A DNA stretch of 6,113 nucleotides from Lysobacteraceae bacterium (GTDB lineage: Bacteria; Pseudomonadota; Gammaproteobacteria; Xanthomonadales; Xanthomonadaceae), in contig DMID01000257.1 in assembly GCA_003449195.1 (NCBI GenBank), forward strand, positions 1,364-7,476, written 5' to 3'. Below the pieces are notes generated by a model. That model was not told the origin of the DNA, made no database searches, and saw only the letters and a list, made by a program, of their open reading frames with translations. Positions 5,866-6,113 of the stretch are shown one piece after another; positions within the stretch are counted from its first letter, which is position 1, and each line of letters opens with the position of its first letter. Both the position numbers and the translations under genes were made by a program.

Positions 5866-5895
5866 AAACGCCGCCTTCGGGCGGCGTTTTCGTTT
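5866..5895 (+). terminator. Rho-independent terminator of the porin gene
   Basis: AAACGCCGCC (5866-5875) pairs perfectly with GGCGGCGTTT (5880-5889) around a TTCG tetraloop, a very stable hairpin, and is followed by TTTT-CG-TTT. It lies 33 bases after the porin stop. On the opposite strand the stem also ends in TTT (then CGATG), so it may weakly stop transcripts arriving from the partial gene at the right edge. Confidence 0.93.
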
Positions 5896-5947
5896 GGCGG
5901 CCGGCAATGTGCCGTCGGCGGCGCGGCGCGTGCCGGCCGGCGCCGGC

Positions 5948-6113
5948 TCAAGGAGAAAGCAGGGTACGCATCAGCACCCGCGTGATCGCCGGCTTATCGG
6001 CCTTCAGGCAGACCTGCGCGTTGGGCGTGCCGGCGGCCTCGCGGGTCATGCCGGCGGAGTCCACTTCCAGCCGCAGCGGCACGGTCGGGCAGGTGGACGG
6101 ATCGACCAGCGCC
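5948..6113 (-). CDS. Unrecognised protein, C-terminal 54 residues (gene enters from the right edge)
   Basis: The minus strand is open from the right edge to a TGA at 5950-5948. The peptide starts ALVDPSTCPTVPLRLEV and ends AITRVLMRTLLSP. Codon use supports coding: nearly every third position is G or C until the last few codons, and the alternative minus frame that reads in from the edge meets a stop and lacks this bias. Two cysteines 24 residues apart (in STCPTV and QVCLKA) could form a disulfide in a periplasmic protein, but that is only a guess. I do not recognise the family. It converges on the porin gene, with the porin terminator between them, and nothing ties it to phosphate uptake. Confidence 0.7.
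   Translation of the reverse strand, partial: ALVDPSTCPTVPLRLEVDSAGMTREAAGTPNAQVCLKADKPAITRVLMRTLLSP

Noticed and set aside
4288..5907. Minus-strand frame of pstS stays open for about 540 further codons, fully antisense to the porin gene.
   Set aside because: The porin strand has a signal peptide, coiled coil, barrel pattern and terminal Phe. The antisense reading is Val/Gly/His-rich with no family features, an expected by-product of high G/C at third positions. pstS has a good start at 4287.
1..6113. CRISPR array, tRNA/rRNA, insertion sequence, toxin-antitoxin or defence system.
   Set aside because: No repeats-with-spacers, no tRNA-like fold, no transposase or terminal inverted repeats, and all complete genes are accounted for by the phosphate locus.

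Overview
The window is a phosphate-acquisition locus from a GC-rich Gram-negative proteobacterium. Strong G/C bias at third codon positions, an outer-membrane porin with a C-terminal Phe, and the flavour of the Pst proteins suggest a gammaproteobacterium of the Xanthomonadaceae type (Xanthomonas, Stenotrophomonas, Lysobacter relatives). That placement is inferred from recognition, not from any search.

Layout. A minus-strand operon reads from about 4290 down to the left edge: pstS (periplasmic phosphate-binding protein), pstC and pstA (the two permeases), pstB (ATPase) and the first 79 codons of phoU (regulator, cut by the window edge). Diverging from it on the plus strand is one complete gene for an OprP/OprO-type phosphate-selective outer-membrane porin (4564-5832), closed by a strong UUCG-loop terminator. 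The right edge holds the last 54 codons of an unrecognised minus-strand gene.

The 276-base divergent intergenic region (4288-4563) is the regulatory heart of the window. It carries two separate arrays of 11-base repeats that look like PhoB boxes: five units facing pstS (4345-4399) and four facing the porin (4437-4480). Between them lie a perfect 12-base palindrome and a short GCCGT tandem repeat. The simplest model is that phosphate starvation, through PhoB, turns on both directions at once. The porin would let phosphate through the outer membrane, PstS would capture it in the periplasm, PstCAB would import it using ATP, and PhoU would report the state of the transporter to the sensor kinase.

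Within the operon, expression seems tuned after transcription. Perfect stem-loops follow the stops of pstS and pstB. The pstC start lacks a Shine-Dalgarno and instead has a CCUCCUCCC tract. pstC/pstA and pstA/pstB (upstream start) share the same TGA-C-ATG junction with a one-base gap. A long 240-base gap separates pstB from phoU. I see no mobile element, CRISPR array, tRNA, rRNA or clearly novel gene system; the most interesting material is regulatory.
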